Numbered from the stretch's first letter, positions 7,716 through 15,472 are shown. The stretch is 27,280 bases of DNA from Timburyella sp030842085 (GCA_030842085.1 JAUUSE010000022.1:1-27280), one strand, 5' to 3'. Program-made: numbers and translations. The notes: generated from the sequence alone by a model not told the origin.

Positions 7716-7985
7716 ATGGGTGAGCTTACAAAACTTCCAAACATAGGCAAAGAAATTGAACGCCAGCTTAATGATGTTGGAATATATACAGAAAAGGAGC
7801 TAAAGTCTATAGGCGCTGAGGCTGCTTGGCTTAAGATAAAGCAAATGGATGAATCTGCCTGCATGCATAGACTGCTGTGTTTAGAGGGCGCTATAGAAAG
7901 AATTAAAAAAACATTTATTCCCGATGAGAGAAAAGCTGAGCTTAAAGATTTTTATAATGAACATAAAAGCATTAATAAAGCTTAA
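7716..7985 (+). CDS. TfoX C-terminal domain protein (stand-alone)
   Basis: 89 aa. The sequence LPNIGKEIERQLNDVGIYT (about 6-24) followed by EKELKSIGAEAAWLKIK is the helix-hairpin-helix-like signature of the TfoX/Sxy C-terminal domain (PF04994). In gamma-proteobacteria TfoX activates competence genes; short proteins with only the C-terminal domain are common in Firmicutes and have no known competence role. Good ribosome binding site CGGAGG about 11 bases before ATG. Likely co-transcribed with the membrane protein upstream. Function here: unknown, possibly nucleic-acid or protein binding. Confidence 0.85.
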   Translation: MGELTKLPNIGKEIERQLNDVGIYTEKELKSIGAEAAWLKIKQMDESACMHRLLCLEGAIERIKKTFIPDERKAELKDFYNEHKSINKA

Positions 7986-8084
7986 TCTTTAAAATTATAT
8001 TAGCCACATCAATTAACGCCTGTTTTGATTTACAATCTCAAAAAGGCATGATATATCTATTTATATAAAATTGTATTTCTCATT

Positions 8085-8123
8085 AAAAGAAAAGGTACGA
8101 CAATAGCCGTACCTTTTCTTTTT
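8085..8123. terminator. Bidirectional terminator between tfoX-like gene and adhE
   Basis: Fifteen-base arms AAAAGAAAAGGTACG (8085-8099) and CGTACCTTTTCTTTT (8108-8122) pair perfectly, with the A-rich and T-rich ends providing a U-tract in both directions. It sits between convergent genes ending at 7985 (plus) and 8165 (minus). Confidence 0.92.
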
Positions 8124-8164
8124 GTAGATTATTATATTTAAGAGATATAAGAATTATTTAGTTA

Positions 8165-10768
8165 TTATTCGCCGTAATATGCTTTCTTGTATATTTCCTT
8201 GATTTCTGAAACCAGCGGATATCTTGGGTTTGCATTTGTGCACTGGTCTTCATGCGCATTCTCTGACAGCTCGTCGAGCTTTGAAAGGAAGACGGCTTCG
8301 TCTATGCCGCAGTCCTTTATCGTCATAGGCATGTTCATCTCTTTCATCATGCCGCGTATAGCCTCAATAAGATTCTTTACGCTTTCTTCTGTCGTCTTGC
8401 CGGGTACGCCAAGGAAACGTGCAATCTTTGCGTATTTCTCATCGGCAATAAACTTTTCATATTTCGGGAATATTGTGAACTTACTCGGCTTTGACGCGTT
8501 ATAAGCTATAACATACGGAAGCAGTATCGCGTTTGCCCTACCGTGAGCTATGTGGAACTCGCCGCCCAATTTATGAGCCATTGAGTGGTTAAGGCCCAAG
8601 AATGCATTTGTAAATGCCATACCAGCTATGCAGGATGCATTGTGCATCTTCTCACGTGCTACCTTATCTCCGTCGCTGTAGGAACGTATGAGATAATTGT
8701 GAACAAGGTCTATCGCCTGAAGTGCAAGACCATCAGTATAATCGCTCGCCATTACCGATACATAAGCTTCAATAGCATGTGTCAAAACGTCCATTCCGGT
8801 ATCGGCAACTATTGACTTAGGCAGCGTCATTACAAACTGCGGGTCGATAATCGCAACATCCGGTGTAAGAGCATAGTCGGCCAGCGGATATTTGATATTG
8901 CCGTTCTTGCGGTCGGTTATAACTGAGAAAGATGTTACTTCCGAACCAGTGCCAGACGTTGTAGGAATTGCAACCATCTTCGCCTTTGCGCCAAGCTTCG
9001 GGAAAGAGAAAGCGCGCTTGCGTATATCCATAAACTTGAGTCTGAGTCCGTCAAATGAAGTGTCGGGATGCTCGTAGAACAGCCACATACCCTTTGCAGC
9101 ATCTATAGCAGAACCACCGCCAAGCGCTATTATAACGTCCGGCTGGAAGCTGTTCATCGCCTCTACGCCGCGCATGATTGTCTCTACGTCCGGGTCTGGC
9201 TCAACATCCGAATAAATCTCTGCGTGGCAGTACTGCTCGCGCTTGCGCAGATAATACAGCACCTTTTCTACATAACCAAGCTTTACCATTGTCGGGTCGG
9301 TTACTATAAAGGCTCTGGAAATGTCCTTCATCTTCTGCAGATACTGTACGGAATCCTCCTCAAAGTATATTTTTGGCGGAACCTTAAACCACTGCATATT
9401 TACCCTCCTCTTGGCAAGACGCTTTTTATTAATCAGGTTTACCGACGAAACGTTTGATGTTGTTGAATTGCGTCCATAAGAGCCGCAGCCCAGAGTCAGC
9501 GACGGTGTGTTCGTGTTGTATATATCGCCTATAGCGCCCTGTGATGACGGAGAATTTGCTATTATACGGCCGGCGCGCATTCTTTCGCCGTACTCGCGGA
9601 TTATTTCTTCATTGTTACTGTGTATAACGGCTGAGTGGCCAAGACCGCCGAGCTGAAGCATCTTTTCAGCCTTGTCAAAGCCCTCTTCCGGACCGTCAAC
9701 CACATAGTATGCCAAAATTGGGGAAAGCTTTTCTCTTGAAAGCGGATACTCAGGTCCTACATCCTTAAGACGAGCTATGAGTATCTTGGTATCGTCAGGA
9801 ACCTGGATGCCTGCATTAGCAGCTATCCAGCTCGGCTTTTTACCAACTATCGCCGGGTTGACAGCGCCCTTTTCAGAGTTTATCGCATAATCTGAAAGCT
9901 GCTTTATCTCTTTTTCATTTAAGAAGTAGCAGCCGTTCTCTTTCATGAACTTCTCAAAGGGCTTCTGTATTTCCTTGTCGACTATTACCGCCTGCTCTGA
10001 TGCGCATATCATACCGTTGTCAAACGTCTTGGACATAATAAGGTCTGTGCAGGCGCGCTCAACATCAACAGATTTTTCAATATAGCACGGAACGTTTCCG
10101 GCGCCGACGCCAAGTGCCGGCTTGCCGGCGCTGTATGCCGCCTTAACCATTCCCGGGCCGCCGGTTGCAAGTATCATTGATACGCCCTCATGGTTCATAA
10201 GCGCATTTGTCGCCTCAATTGACGGATACTCTATCCACTGAATGCAGTGCTCAGGCGCACCGTGCTTAATGGCTGCATCTCTCAGAATTTTTGCAGCTTC
10301 AACCGAGCACTTCTGTGCCGACGGATGGAAACCAAATATTATCGGATTTCGGGTCTTTGCGCATATAAGAGATTTAAACATGGTTGTAGACGTCGGGTTT
10401 GTAACAGGTGTAACGCCGCAGACAACGCCTACCGGCTCGGCTACCTCTACATAGCCCTCCATATCGTTCTCGTTTACTACGCCTACTGTCTTTTCATACT
10501 TAATTGAGTGCCAAATATACTCAGTTGCGAATATATTCTTTATAATTTTATCCTCATAAACACCTCTGTCGGTTTCGTCAATAGCAAGGTGTGCAAGATA
10601 GCAGTGATTATCAAGTCCGGCAAGCGCCATGGCGTGAACAATCTCATCTACCTGCTCCTGCGACATAGACATGTATTCCTCCAACGCTTTTTGAGCATTG
10701 GCAACAAGACCGTCTATCATTGCTTTGACGTCAACCTGTACAGCTTCTTTGTTTTCTTTTGCTGGCAT
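8165..10768 (-). CDS. adhE: Bifunctional acetaldehyde-CoA/alcohol dehydrogenase
   Basis: 867-aa fusion that reduces acetyl-CoA to ethanol in two NADH-dependent steps, the main fermentative electron sink. The N-terminal aldehyde dehydrogenase domain (about 1-440) has the catalytic Cys255 in FDNGMICASEQ and the LATGGPGMV region. The C-terminal iron alcohol dehydrogenase domain (about 450-867) has GGGSAIDAAKGMW, TSGTGSEVT and the metal-binding run D..H in DTGMDVLTHAIEAY and the two His of GLNHSMAHKLGGEFHIAHG. AdhE proteins assemble into filaments (spirosomes). I chose ATG at 10768 because GGAGG lies 8 bases upstream; the in-frame ATG at 10774 is too close to it and the TTG at 10783 precedes it. 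Two Rex-type operators bracket its promoter, which fits repression when NAD+/NADH is high. Single-gene transcript. Confidence 0.97.
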   Translation of the reverse strand: MPAKENKEAVQVDVKAMIDGLVANAQKALEEYMSMSQEQVDEIVHAMALAGLDNHCYLAHLAIDETDRGVYEDKIIKNIFATEYIWHSIKYEKTVGVVNENDMEGYVEVAEPVGVVCGVTPVTNPTSTTMFKSLICAKTRNPIIFGFHPSAQKCSVEAAKILRDAAIKHGAPEHCIQWIEYPSIEATNALMNHEGVSMILATGGPGMVKAAYSAGKPALGVGAGNVPCYIEKSVDVERACTDLIMSKTFDNGMICASEQAVIVDKEIQKPFEKFMKENGCYFLNEKEIKQLSDYAINSEKGAVNPAIVGKKPSWIAANAGIQVPDDTKILIARLKDVGPEYPLSREKLSPILAYYVVDGPEEGFDKAEKMLQLGGLGHSAVIHSNNEEIIREYGERMRAGRIIANSPSSQGAIGDIYNTNTPSLTLGCGSYGRNSTTSNVSSVNLINKKRLAKRRVNMQWFKVPPKIYFEEDSVQYLQKMKDISRAFIVTDPTMVKLGYVEKVLYYLRKREQYCHAEIYSDVEPDPDVETIMRGVEAMNSFQPDVIIALGGGSAIDAAKGMWLFYEHPDTSFDGLRLKFMDIRKRAFSFPKLGAKAKMVAIPTTSGTGSEVTSFSVITDRKNGNIKYPLADYALTPDVAIIDPQFVMTLPKSIVADTGMDVLTHAIEAYVSVMASDYTDGLALQAIDLVHNYLIRSYSDGDKVAREKMHNASCIAGMAFTNAFLGLNHSMAHKLGGEFHIAHGRANAILLPYVIAYNASKPSKFTIFPKYEKFIADEKYAKIARFLGVPGKTTEESVKNLIEAIRGMMKEMNMPMTIKDCGIDEAVFLSKLDELSENAHEDQCTNANPRYPLVSEIKEIYKKAYYGE

Positions 10769-10784
10769 CGGCATTTCCTCCAAT

Positions 10785-10802
10785 TCGTTAATTACTTAAC
10801 AA
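10785..10802 (-). promoter_or_regulatory. Rex-type operator 1 (adhE, over the transcription start)
   Basis: On the minus strand TTGTTAAGTAATTAACGA matches the Rex consensus TTGTTAA-N4-TTAACAA at 13 of 14 defined positions. It lies immediately downstream of the -10, so bound Rex would block initiation. The Rex gene is not in the window. Confidence 0.75.
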
Positions 10803-10803
10803 T

Positions 10804-10832
10804 ATTATATACGATATTATATATTTCGTCAA
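10804..10832 (-). promoter_or_regulatory. adhE promoter
   Basis: Minus strand: -35 TTGACG (10827-10832), exact 17-base spacer, consensus -10 TATAAT (10804-10809). Transcription start expected near 10797, giving a leader of about 30 nt. Confidence 0.8.
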
Positions 10833-10838
10833 CATTAA

Positions 10839-10856
10839 TTGTTATAAAATTAACAT
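10839..10856 (+). promoter_or_regulatory. Rex-type operator 2 (adhE, upstream of -35)
   Basis: TTGTTATAAAATTAACAT matches TTGTTAA-N4-TTAACAA at 12 of 14 defined positions. It is 7 bases upstream of the adhE -35. Its centre is 54 bases from that of operator 1, close to five helical turns, so two Rex dimers would lie on roughly the same DNA face. Confidence 0.65.
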
Positions 10857-10994
10857 TAACATTATCCTACCATTATAGTTAATATTACCATACTGCAGCC
10901 GATTTATTTTATAAAAGTAAAATTCCATTTACATGCATAAAAAAATTATATAACGGAAAAATATTCATAAATATTTATAAGGGAGGCAGATTTA

Positions 10995-11180
10995 ATGCCT
11001 AATTTAACCTCTAAAGAGCTTTCTGCCATAGAAGACCAGCTTAACATGGAGCAGCTTTTAGTCAAAAAGTTTCAGACGGTGGCACAGCTTACGAGTGATC
11101 CGCAAATAAGAACAAAATGCGAAAATATTGCTAAAAAGCATCAGGAGCATATCGGTAAACTGATATCGCATCTCAACTAA
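10995..11180 (+). CDS. Small CotF/ferritin-like spore coat protein
   Basis: 61-aa all-helical protein. It begins with a helix containing EDQLNMEQLLVKKFQ (about 13-27) and ends in KKHQEHIGKLISHLN, the pattern of one helical hairpin of the ferritin-like spore coat CotF group (PF07875). It is half the usual length of a CotF domain. GGGAGG sits 8 bases before the ATG. The next gene, 12 bases downstream, is a second CotF-like protein, so they probably act as a pair on the spore surface. The upstream CATAAATAT (about 10969) resembles the -10 of mother-cell sigma factors (SigE/SigK), but no good -35 supports it. Confidence 0.7.
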   Translation: MPNLTSKELSAIEDQLNMEQLLVKKFQTVAQLTSDPQIRTKCENIAKKHQEHIGKLISHLN

Positions 11181-11192
11181 GGAGGAGAGCAT

Positions 11193-11453
11193 ATGAACAA
11201 CACGCCAATGCAGGATAAGGAGCTTTTAGACGATGTATTATCGTCTGAAAAAATGATTACCGGCTCTTATAATACATTTGCGAATGAATGCGCCACTCCT
11301 GGAGTACGGGATACAATGCTTTGCATTCTTAAAGAGGAGCAGGATATTCAGTCGGATATTTTTAATGAAATGACAGCTCGCGGATGGTATCCGGTTCAGC
11401 CGGCGGAGCAGCAGAAAATTGATGCCGTCAAGCAAAAATTCCAAAATTCATAA
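11193..11453 (+). CDS. CotF-family spore coat protein
   Basis: 86 aa. Helices around DKELLDDVLSSEKMITGSYNTF (spanning 8-29) and LCILKEEQDIQSDIFNEMTARGWYPV match the Coat_F family (PF07875), including the terminal ARGWYPVQPA typical of Clostridial members. Ribosome binding site GGAGGAG directly overlaps the end of the preceding gene's trailer, 12 bases from its stop, so this is a two-gene operon closed by the hairpin at 11460-11488. Expected in the mother cell during sporulation; this supports a spore-forming host. Confidence 0.88.
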   Translation: MNNTPMQDKELLDDVLSSEKMITGSYNTFANECATPGVRDTMLCILKEEQDIQSDIFNEMTARGWYPVQPAEQQKIDAVKQKFQNS

Positions 11454-11459
11454 AAGTTT

Positions 11460-11488
11460 CGGCCGGGCTTTAGCTCGGTCGTTTATTT
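11460..11488 (+). terminator. Terminator of the cotF-like operon
   Basis: Nine-pair stem CGGCCGGGC (11460-11468) / GCTCGGTCG (11473-11481) with a TTTA loop and two G-U pairs, followed by TTTATTTG. It begins 6 bases after the CotF stop. Confidence 0.85.
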
Positions 11489-11496
11489 GTTAATAT

Positions 11497-11528
11497 AAAA
11501 AATGCAGGCTGTAAACATACAGCCTGCA
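11497..11528 (-). terminator. Terminator of mazF
   Basis: Perfect 10-bp stem TGCAGGCTGT (11503-11512) / ACAGCCTGCA (11519-11528), followed on the minus strand by six Ts (11497-11502). It lies 29 bases past the mazF stop. Confidence 0.9.
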
Positions 11529-11556
11529 AAACTATCTTTATTTGCACGGGCAAAGC

Positions 11557-11934
11557 TTATGTAGCCCCGCCGACGGTATTGTCCTGCGCGGACGGCAAGC
11601 CAAAGCTTACCGTAATTGCATCGTTAACCGCCGTCATGGACGACTCATCAAGCCTGCCCATTCTTTCTTTTAGCCTTCTTTTGTCTATGGTCCGTACCTG
11701 CTCAAGAAGAACTATGGAATCTTTGGCCAGCCCGCAGTTTTCAGCGTTCACTTTTATGTGCGTCGGAAGATTGCTCTTATCTTTCTGGCTTGTTATTGCC
11801 GCGGCAATCACCGTGGGACTGTACTTGTTTCCAATATCGTTCTGAACAATCAGCACCGGACGGATACCACCTTGTTCTGAGCCTACTACCGGGCTCAAAT
11901 CTGCATAGTATATATCCCCTCTTTTTATTGTCAC
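11557..11934 (-). CDS. mazF: MazF/PemK-family endoribonuclease (EndoA-like)
   Basis: 125 aa, very close in sequence to the Bacillus EndoA/MazF toxin, an RNase that cuts single-stranded mRNA. The start KRGDIYYADLSPVVGSEQGG, catalytic Arg25 (GGIRPV) and Thr48 (AAIT) are in the same positions as in the Bacillus enzyme, and LLEQVRTIDKRRL is conserved. It starts with GTG; GGAG lies 10 bases upstream. The extra C-terminal residues are short and polar. No MazE/EndoAI-like antitoxin ORF is found upstream, where 480 bases hold no gene. The order nnr - lipoprotein - (alr) - mazF is widespread in Clostridia, with mazF often lacking an adjacent antitoxin, so it may be chromosomal housekeeping rather than an addiction module. 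Confidence 0.93.
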   Translation of the reverse strand: MTIKRGDIYYADLSPVVGSEQGGIRPVLIVQNDIGNKYSPTVIAAAITSQKDKSNLPTHIKVNAENCGLAKDSIVLLEQVRTIDKRRLKERMGRLDESSMTAVNDAITVSFGLPSAQDNTVGGAT

Positions 11935-12311
11935 TTACTTCACGCTCCGCTTTTTTCTATTGTCGGTAATGTCCGCATATATATTTTTACCAGACAGACC
12001 TAAAGCTAAACATTATTGGGAGCAAAATATGCTAAGCTTTCCCTGATTTTAGGGATGTCCGTCAATAACATTGTATTAAGTAAGCCACACTTTTGCCAAT
12101 ATCCTTATCTGCACGGCATTTGGCAATTTTTATTTAGGCGTATATCTTTTTTTGTTTTCTATAATATATGGCTTAGATTATTCTTAATTTATGAAATAAA
12201 AATTTTCTCTACATTCTCTTTTCAATGAGAAGCATATAAATGTTTTTCTCACAATATACGGCTTTATCTCCAATAAGATGCCGGCGCCGCCTATATAAAT
12301 AAAAGCATATC
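11935..12311. other. Gene-less stretch between mazF and the nnr operon
   Basis: It holds the probable mazF promoter, a roughly 130-nt mazF leader with small hairpins (CCCT/AGGG near 12042-12056), and competing short repeats GAGAA/TTCTC at about 12210-12250. A 21-codon frame starting near 12072 on the minus strand has no ribosome binding site and is not supported. No antitoxin or alr remnant was recognised. Confidence 0.5.
12070..12099 (-). promoter_or_regulatory. Probable mazF promoter
   Basis: Minus strand TTGGCA (12094-12099), 18-base spacer, TACAAT (12070-12075). Each box matches consensus at five of six positions. It implies a leader of about 130 nt before the GTG at 11934. Confidence 0.55.
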
Positions 12312-12347
12312 AAAAACACACGCCGATAAGTTCTGCGTGTGTTTTTT
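12312..12347 (-). terminator. Terminator of the acpS-nnr operon
   Basis: Perfect stem AAAAACACACGC (12312-12323) / GCGTGTGTTTTT (12335-12346). Read on the minus strand the stem ends in a T-run and lies 70 bases past the lipoprotein stop. It is A/T symmetrical and could work in both directions. Confidence 0.85.
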
Positions 12348-12416
12348 AGCGCTTCTATAAAAATTTTAATCTGATATTAAAGCATTGCTCTATTTATCAT
12401 GATTTTTAATAATATT

Positions 12417-12941
12417 TCACTGCATTGTCTCAAAATTCGAAATATCCGCCTCTAAATTGATTGACGGCACGCTTATGCCCGTTAAAATTCCGCTACTTTC
12501 GTCAAATGAAAGGCTGTAATCCCCAGATTTACCGCTGGCAGAGTATATATACTCGTTGCCGGATTTAATTATCTCAAACTCCGTCTCCTGAACGGCTGCC
12601 TCCAGTGAATTAACTATTCCCTCGGCAAAGCCGGAATCAGGCAGTATCTCTTCACTAAACGGCACTTCTATTCCCATATATGACAAGCTGAACTCACCGC
12701 CCGACCAATTAAGCGTCATGCCGGAAAGGGGTATCGGCTCCTTTATCTCTATGCAGCACACTCCGGCCGACGGCCATGTCATGCGCGCCGATATTGACAT
12801 ACTGTTATAATTAGCCGTTATGTCGCAGGAAAATCCGCTTATAATGCTGCGCGGTGCCTCAGTTTCGGTTTTAGCCGCCTGACAGCACGGCATTATTATA
12901 AGCAAAATCAGCGCCGGAATAATAAGGAGGCGTTTTTTCAA
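12417..12941 (-). CDS. Small putative lipoprotein, last gene of the acpS operon
   Basis: About 174 aa. A KKR start is followed by a hydrophobic stretch (LLIIPALILLIIMPCC) and then a polar mature region, so it is exported and probably lipidated at one of two adjacent Cys; the residues before Cys (MPC) are not a canonical lipobox. The mature part is beta-rich with repeated SYMGIEVPF/YIYSASGKSGDYSLSF patterns, like the LolA/LppX-type lipoprotein-sorting fold or DUF4367-like proteins often found between nnr and alr in Clostridia; this assignment is tentative. I prefer TTG at 12941, 4-5 bases after AGGTGAT, over the GTG at 12950 that abuts the nnr stop. It is translationally close-coupled to nnrD/E. 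Confidence 0.7.
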   Translation of the reverse strand: MKKRLLIIPALILLIIMPCCQAAKTETEAPRSIISGFSCDITANYNSMSISARMTWPSAGVCCIEIKEPIPLSGMTLNWSGGEFSLSYMGIEVPFSEEILPDSGFAEGIVNSLEAAVQETEFEIIKSGNEYIYSASGKSGDYSLSFDESSGILTGISVPSINLEADISNFETMQ

Positions 12942-12950
12942 ATGTATCAC

Positions 12951-14486
12951 CTAACTGTTTTCAAATTCAGAAAACAGCTCCGCAAGTTCGTTTATCATAT
13001 CGCTCGGAGTTACAAAGCGCTGGGAGTATTTTTTCTCCGCCATCTCGCCGGCAAGTCCGTGCATGCATACGGCCGCCCTCACTGCGTCGGCCATGCCCAT
13101 GCCCTGCGTTATAAATGAAAGTATCATGCCGCTGAGCATGTCGCCGCTGCCGGCCGTTGCCATTGCCGGTGAGCCTGTGAGGTTTATATACGCCGTGTCG
13201 CCGCACGCCACTATGGTATTTGCGCCCTTAAGCAGTAAAATTATATCATTTTCCTGCGCAAACTCTCTGGCATACTTAAACCTGTTGCTTTGTATCTCCT
13301 TCGATGTGACGCCGCACAGCCGCGCCATCTCGCCCGGATGCGGGGTCAAAACCGCCGGAGCCGACATCTTCTTTAATATACTTATGTCGTCGGCTATGGC
13401 ATTTATGCCATCGGCGTCAAGAACAATTGGTTTATTTATCTTTTTTAGCAGTGATTTTACCAAATTGGCCGTCTGCACATCGCTGCCAAGACCGCAGCCT
13501 ATGAGTACGGCGTCGCATTTATTCGCAAGCTCAATAATTTCGTCATAGGCTCTAATGCTAAGCCCGCCGCTTTCGGTCTGCGGCATTGGATAGACCATAT
13601 ATTCCGGCATATACCCAGCTACTATTCCGCATATTCCTTCAGGTACCGCGCACTTTACTATGCCGGCTCCGCATCTCACAGCGGCAGAGGCGGCAATAAC
13701 CGCTGCGCCAGACATTCCTCGCGCACCGCATATCGCCAGCGCCGTACCGAAGTCGCCTTTGTGGCTGTCTTTCCTGCGCTTTCTAAAAAGCCTGCTTATA
13801 TCGTCTTTGTCTATCGAATACAACTTTGTGTCTATATTATTTACCGCTTCGTCGTATATACCAATATCAGCAGTAATTATGCGGCCGCAGTAATCGACCG
13901 CCGGAGAAATGGCGTGCGCCGGCTTAAGGGCTATGAAGCTTACCGTTATGTCGGCTTTTATGCAGTCTCCCTCAACGGCACCAGTATCGGCGTTTGCGCC
14001 GCTTGGTATATCGAGCGAAATTATAGGCTTTCCAACTGCACACATAAATCTTATAAGTGCGTCCGTCGGTTTGCGTACAGCCCCCTTAAAGCCTATGCCG
14101 AATATGGCGTCTACCAAAATATCTGCGCTCTTTATAAGCGCGCTGACAGACGTCGGCTCCGTACGATATGATACTATTGGTATGCCTATGTCTCTCGCCC
14201 TTATACGCATCTCGGATGCCTCGTCAGTCACAGGCATATCACCCGCAAGCACTATGCGAGTATCGGCGCCGTATTCTTTAAGCTTTCGCGCCACTACAAA
14301 TCCGTCGCCGCCGTTGTTGCCCTTGCCGCAGACAATTATTATGCGTTTATTCCTCACCTCGTAGTTTTCGCGAATAATACGCGCCGCCGCCGAGCCGGCG
14401 TTTTCCATCAGCCGCAGCGGAGGCATTCCCATATCATACGCCGTTTGTTCTGCTTTTCTAACCTGTTCACTGTCAAAAAAACGCAT
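12951..14486 (-). CDS. nnrD: Bifunctional NAD(P)H-hydrate epimerase / ADP-dependent dehydratase
   Basis: 511-aa fusion that repairs hydrated NADH and NADPH. The N-terminal YjeF_N half (1 to about 215) epimerises NAD(P)HX and shows GKGNNGGDGFVVARKL (54-69) and IPSGANADTG. The C-terminal ribokinase-like half (about 230-505) dehydrates S-NAD(P)HX using ADP and shows TPHPGEMARL from Thr381 and GSGDMLSGM with the catalytic Asp449. Also known as nnrE/yjeF. Start ATG is supported by GGTGA 8 bases upstream. Third gene of the operon after acpS (23-base gap), and its stop nearly touches the next start. A repair enzyme for redox cofactors fits an organism relying on NADH-linked fermentation. Confidence 0.96.
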   Translation of the reverse strand: MRFFDSEQVRKAEQTAYDMGMPPLRLMENAGSAAARIIRENYEVRNKRIIIVCGKGNNGGDGFVVARKLKEYGADTRIVLAGDMPVTDEASEMRIRARDIGIPIVSYRTEPTSVSALIKSADILVDAIFGIGFKGAVRKPTDALIRFMCAVGKPIISLDIPSGANADTGAVEGDCIKADITVSFIALKPAHAISPAVDYCGRIITADIGIYDEAVNNIDTKLYSIDKDDISRLFRKRRKDSHKGDFGTALAICGARGMSGAAVIAASAAVRCGAGIVKCAVPEGICGIVAGYMPEYMVYPMPQTESGGLSIRAYDEIIELANKCDAVLIGCGLGSDVQTANLVKSLLKKINKPIVLDADGINAIADDISILKKMSAPAVLTPHPGEMARLCGVTSKEIQSNRFKYAREFAQENDIILLLKGANTIVACGDTAYINLTGSPAMATAGSGDMLSGMILSFITQGMGMADAVRAAVCMHGLAGEMAEKKYSQRFVTPSDMINELAELFSEFENS

Positions 14487-14509
14487 ATTTTATCACCACA
14501 ACATTAATA

Positions 14510-14866
14510 TTAATAAGCCACGACTACCGCCGTGGCATATTTATCAGTATGAGTTATGCTTACTGAATATTCATATCCTTTTTCTTTACATATATCAGCG
14601 GCTTTGCCGGAAAATTTTAAAAACGGTGCGCCAAGTTCATCGTGCAAAAGAGAAACTTCGTTTAAAGAAAAGCCGCGTATGCCTGTTCCAATTGACTTGG
14701 AAAACGCTTCCTTGGCCGCAAAGCATGCCGCCGCCGACTGCGCTATAAAATTGCGCCGGCTAAGCTCTTCTATCTCTTCAGCGGAATATACTCTTTCAAT
14801 AAATCGCTTGTTTTTTATACTATCTTCTATTCGGTTTATCTCTACCGTATCAATCCCTAAACGCAT
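14510..14866 (-). CDS. acpS: Holo-[acyl-carrier-protein] synthase
   Basis: 118 aa, the usual AcpS length. It transfers 4'-phosphopantetheine from CoA to the serine of acyl carrier protein. The motif GIDTVEINRI with Asp6, the FAAKEAFSKSIGTG stretch with Glu53 (both Mg2+ ligands) and the terminal SITHTDKYATAVVVA are all present. Its ATG lies inside the end of the DUF6106-like gene (17-base overlap), so translation is coupled. The acpS-nnr arrangement is conserved in Firmicutes. Confidence 0.96.
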   Translation of the reverse strand: MRLGIDTVEINRIEDSIKNKRFIERVYSAEEIEELSRRNFIAQSAAACFAAKEAFSKSIGTGIRGFSLNEVSLLHDELGAPFLKFSGKAADICKEKGYEYSVSITHTDKYATAVVVAY

Positions 14867-15374
14867 CGCCTGCTACCTGCCTCGGCACGTATTTTTTTAG
14901 CGCATTAAGCACCCTCTCATTAGGAGTAAACACTACCAGCGTGTAACCTGTATCCTTTGTGTTGACCGTCGCATACCACTGACCCTCAGCGTTTTCTGTA
15001 CAGGCTATCAGGCGGGTCTTATAGTTTTTGTTTATGTGCTCTTTTGCATCGTACTTGCCAAAAGTTTCGAAGTCACGGCAGGTTGTGGACAGCACTCTCT
15101 GCCGCTTGGATTTAGCTATTATTTTATCTACATCAAAATATCCATTAGTTACAGCGTACTCATATTCTATGTTAAATTTACTCGATAGCTTATAGGCGCC
15201 AAACACTTCGCCTATTAAAGCAACAAATAAAAATATACCGCCTATTTGTATAATCAGCAGAAGATATAACAAAACCACGGCAAGCATAACCGCTACCCAC
15301 CATATAAACACCTGAAGCACTGTTTCTCTTGTTGATTTTTTCTTGGCTACTATCTGCTCTACGAATAAATCCAT
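14850..15374 (-). CDS. DUF6106-like membrane-anchored protein
   Basis: 174 aa, function unknown. A short basic N-terminus (AKKKSTRET, 10-18) precedes two adjacent hydrophobic segments (about 19-44 and 46-62), and the rest is a soluble domain with TGYTLVVFTPNERVLNALKKYVP near the end. The layout and sequence resemble the DUF6106 family of Clostridia; I am recalling this, not matching it, so treat it as tentative. First gene of the operon with acpS and nnrD/E. GAGAGG precedes the ATG by 8 bases, and a near-consensus promoter and hairpin leader lie upstream. Confidence 0.75.
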   Translation of the reverse strand: MDLFVEQIVAKKKSTRETVLQVFIWWVAVMLAVVLLYLLLIIQIGGIFLFVALIGEVFGAYKLSSKFNIEYEYAVTNGYFDVDKIIAKSKRQRVLSTTCRDFETFGKYDAKEHINKNYKTRLIACTENAEGQWYATVNTKDTGYTLVVFTPNERVLNALKKYVPRQVAGDAFRD

Positions 15375-15425
15375 TTTAAACCTCTCAATTAAAAATATAT
15401 TTGACTACATAAATTTTATACAGCT

Positions 15426-15472
15426 GTTTACCGCCGGAAGATATCTTTATAAATACGCCGACGTCTGTAAAC
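15426..15472 (-). promoter_or_regulatory. Stem-loop in the 5' leader of the acpS operon
   Basis: On the minus-strand RNA GUUUAC-aga-CGUCGG pairs with CCGGCG-GUAAAC, a 12-pair stem with a 3-nt bulge and a 20-nt AU-rich loop. One pair is G-U on the minus strand and would be a C-A mismatch on the plus strand, so the structure belongs to the mRNA leader. It starts about 5 bases after the expected transcription start and has no T-run. No known riboswitch was recognised. Confidence 0.5.

Noticed and set aside
10242..10882. Plus-strand frames opposite the start of adhE
   Set aside because: They overlap the strongly supported adhE gene and promoter and contain only shadow-type sequence.
12016..12228. 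70-codon plus-strand frame between mazF and the nnr operon
   Set aside because: Phe/Ile-rich noise composition, no ribosome binding site, and it overlaps the likely mazF promoter on the other strand.
13063..13548. 161-codon plus-strand frame rich in Ser, Pro and Ala
   Set aside because: Shadow of nnrD/E on the opposite strand, without ribosome binding site or motifs.
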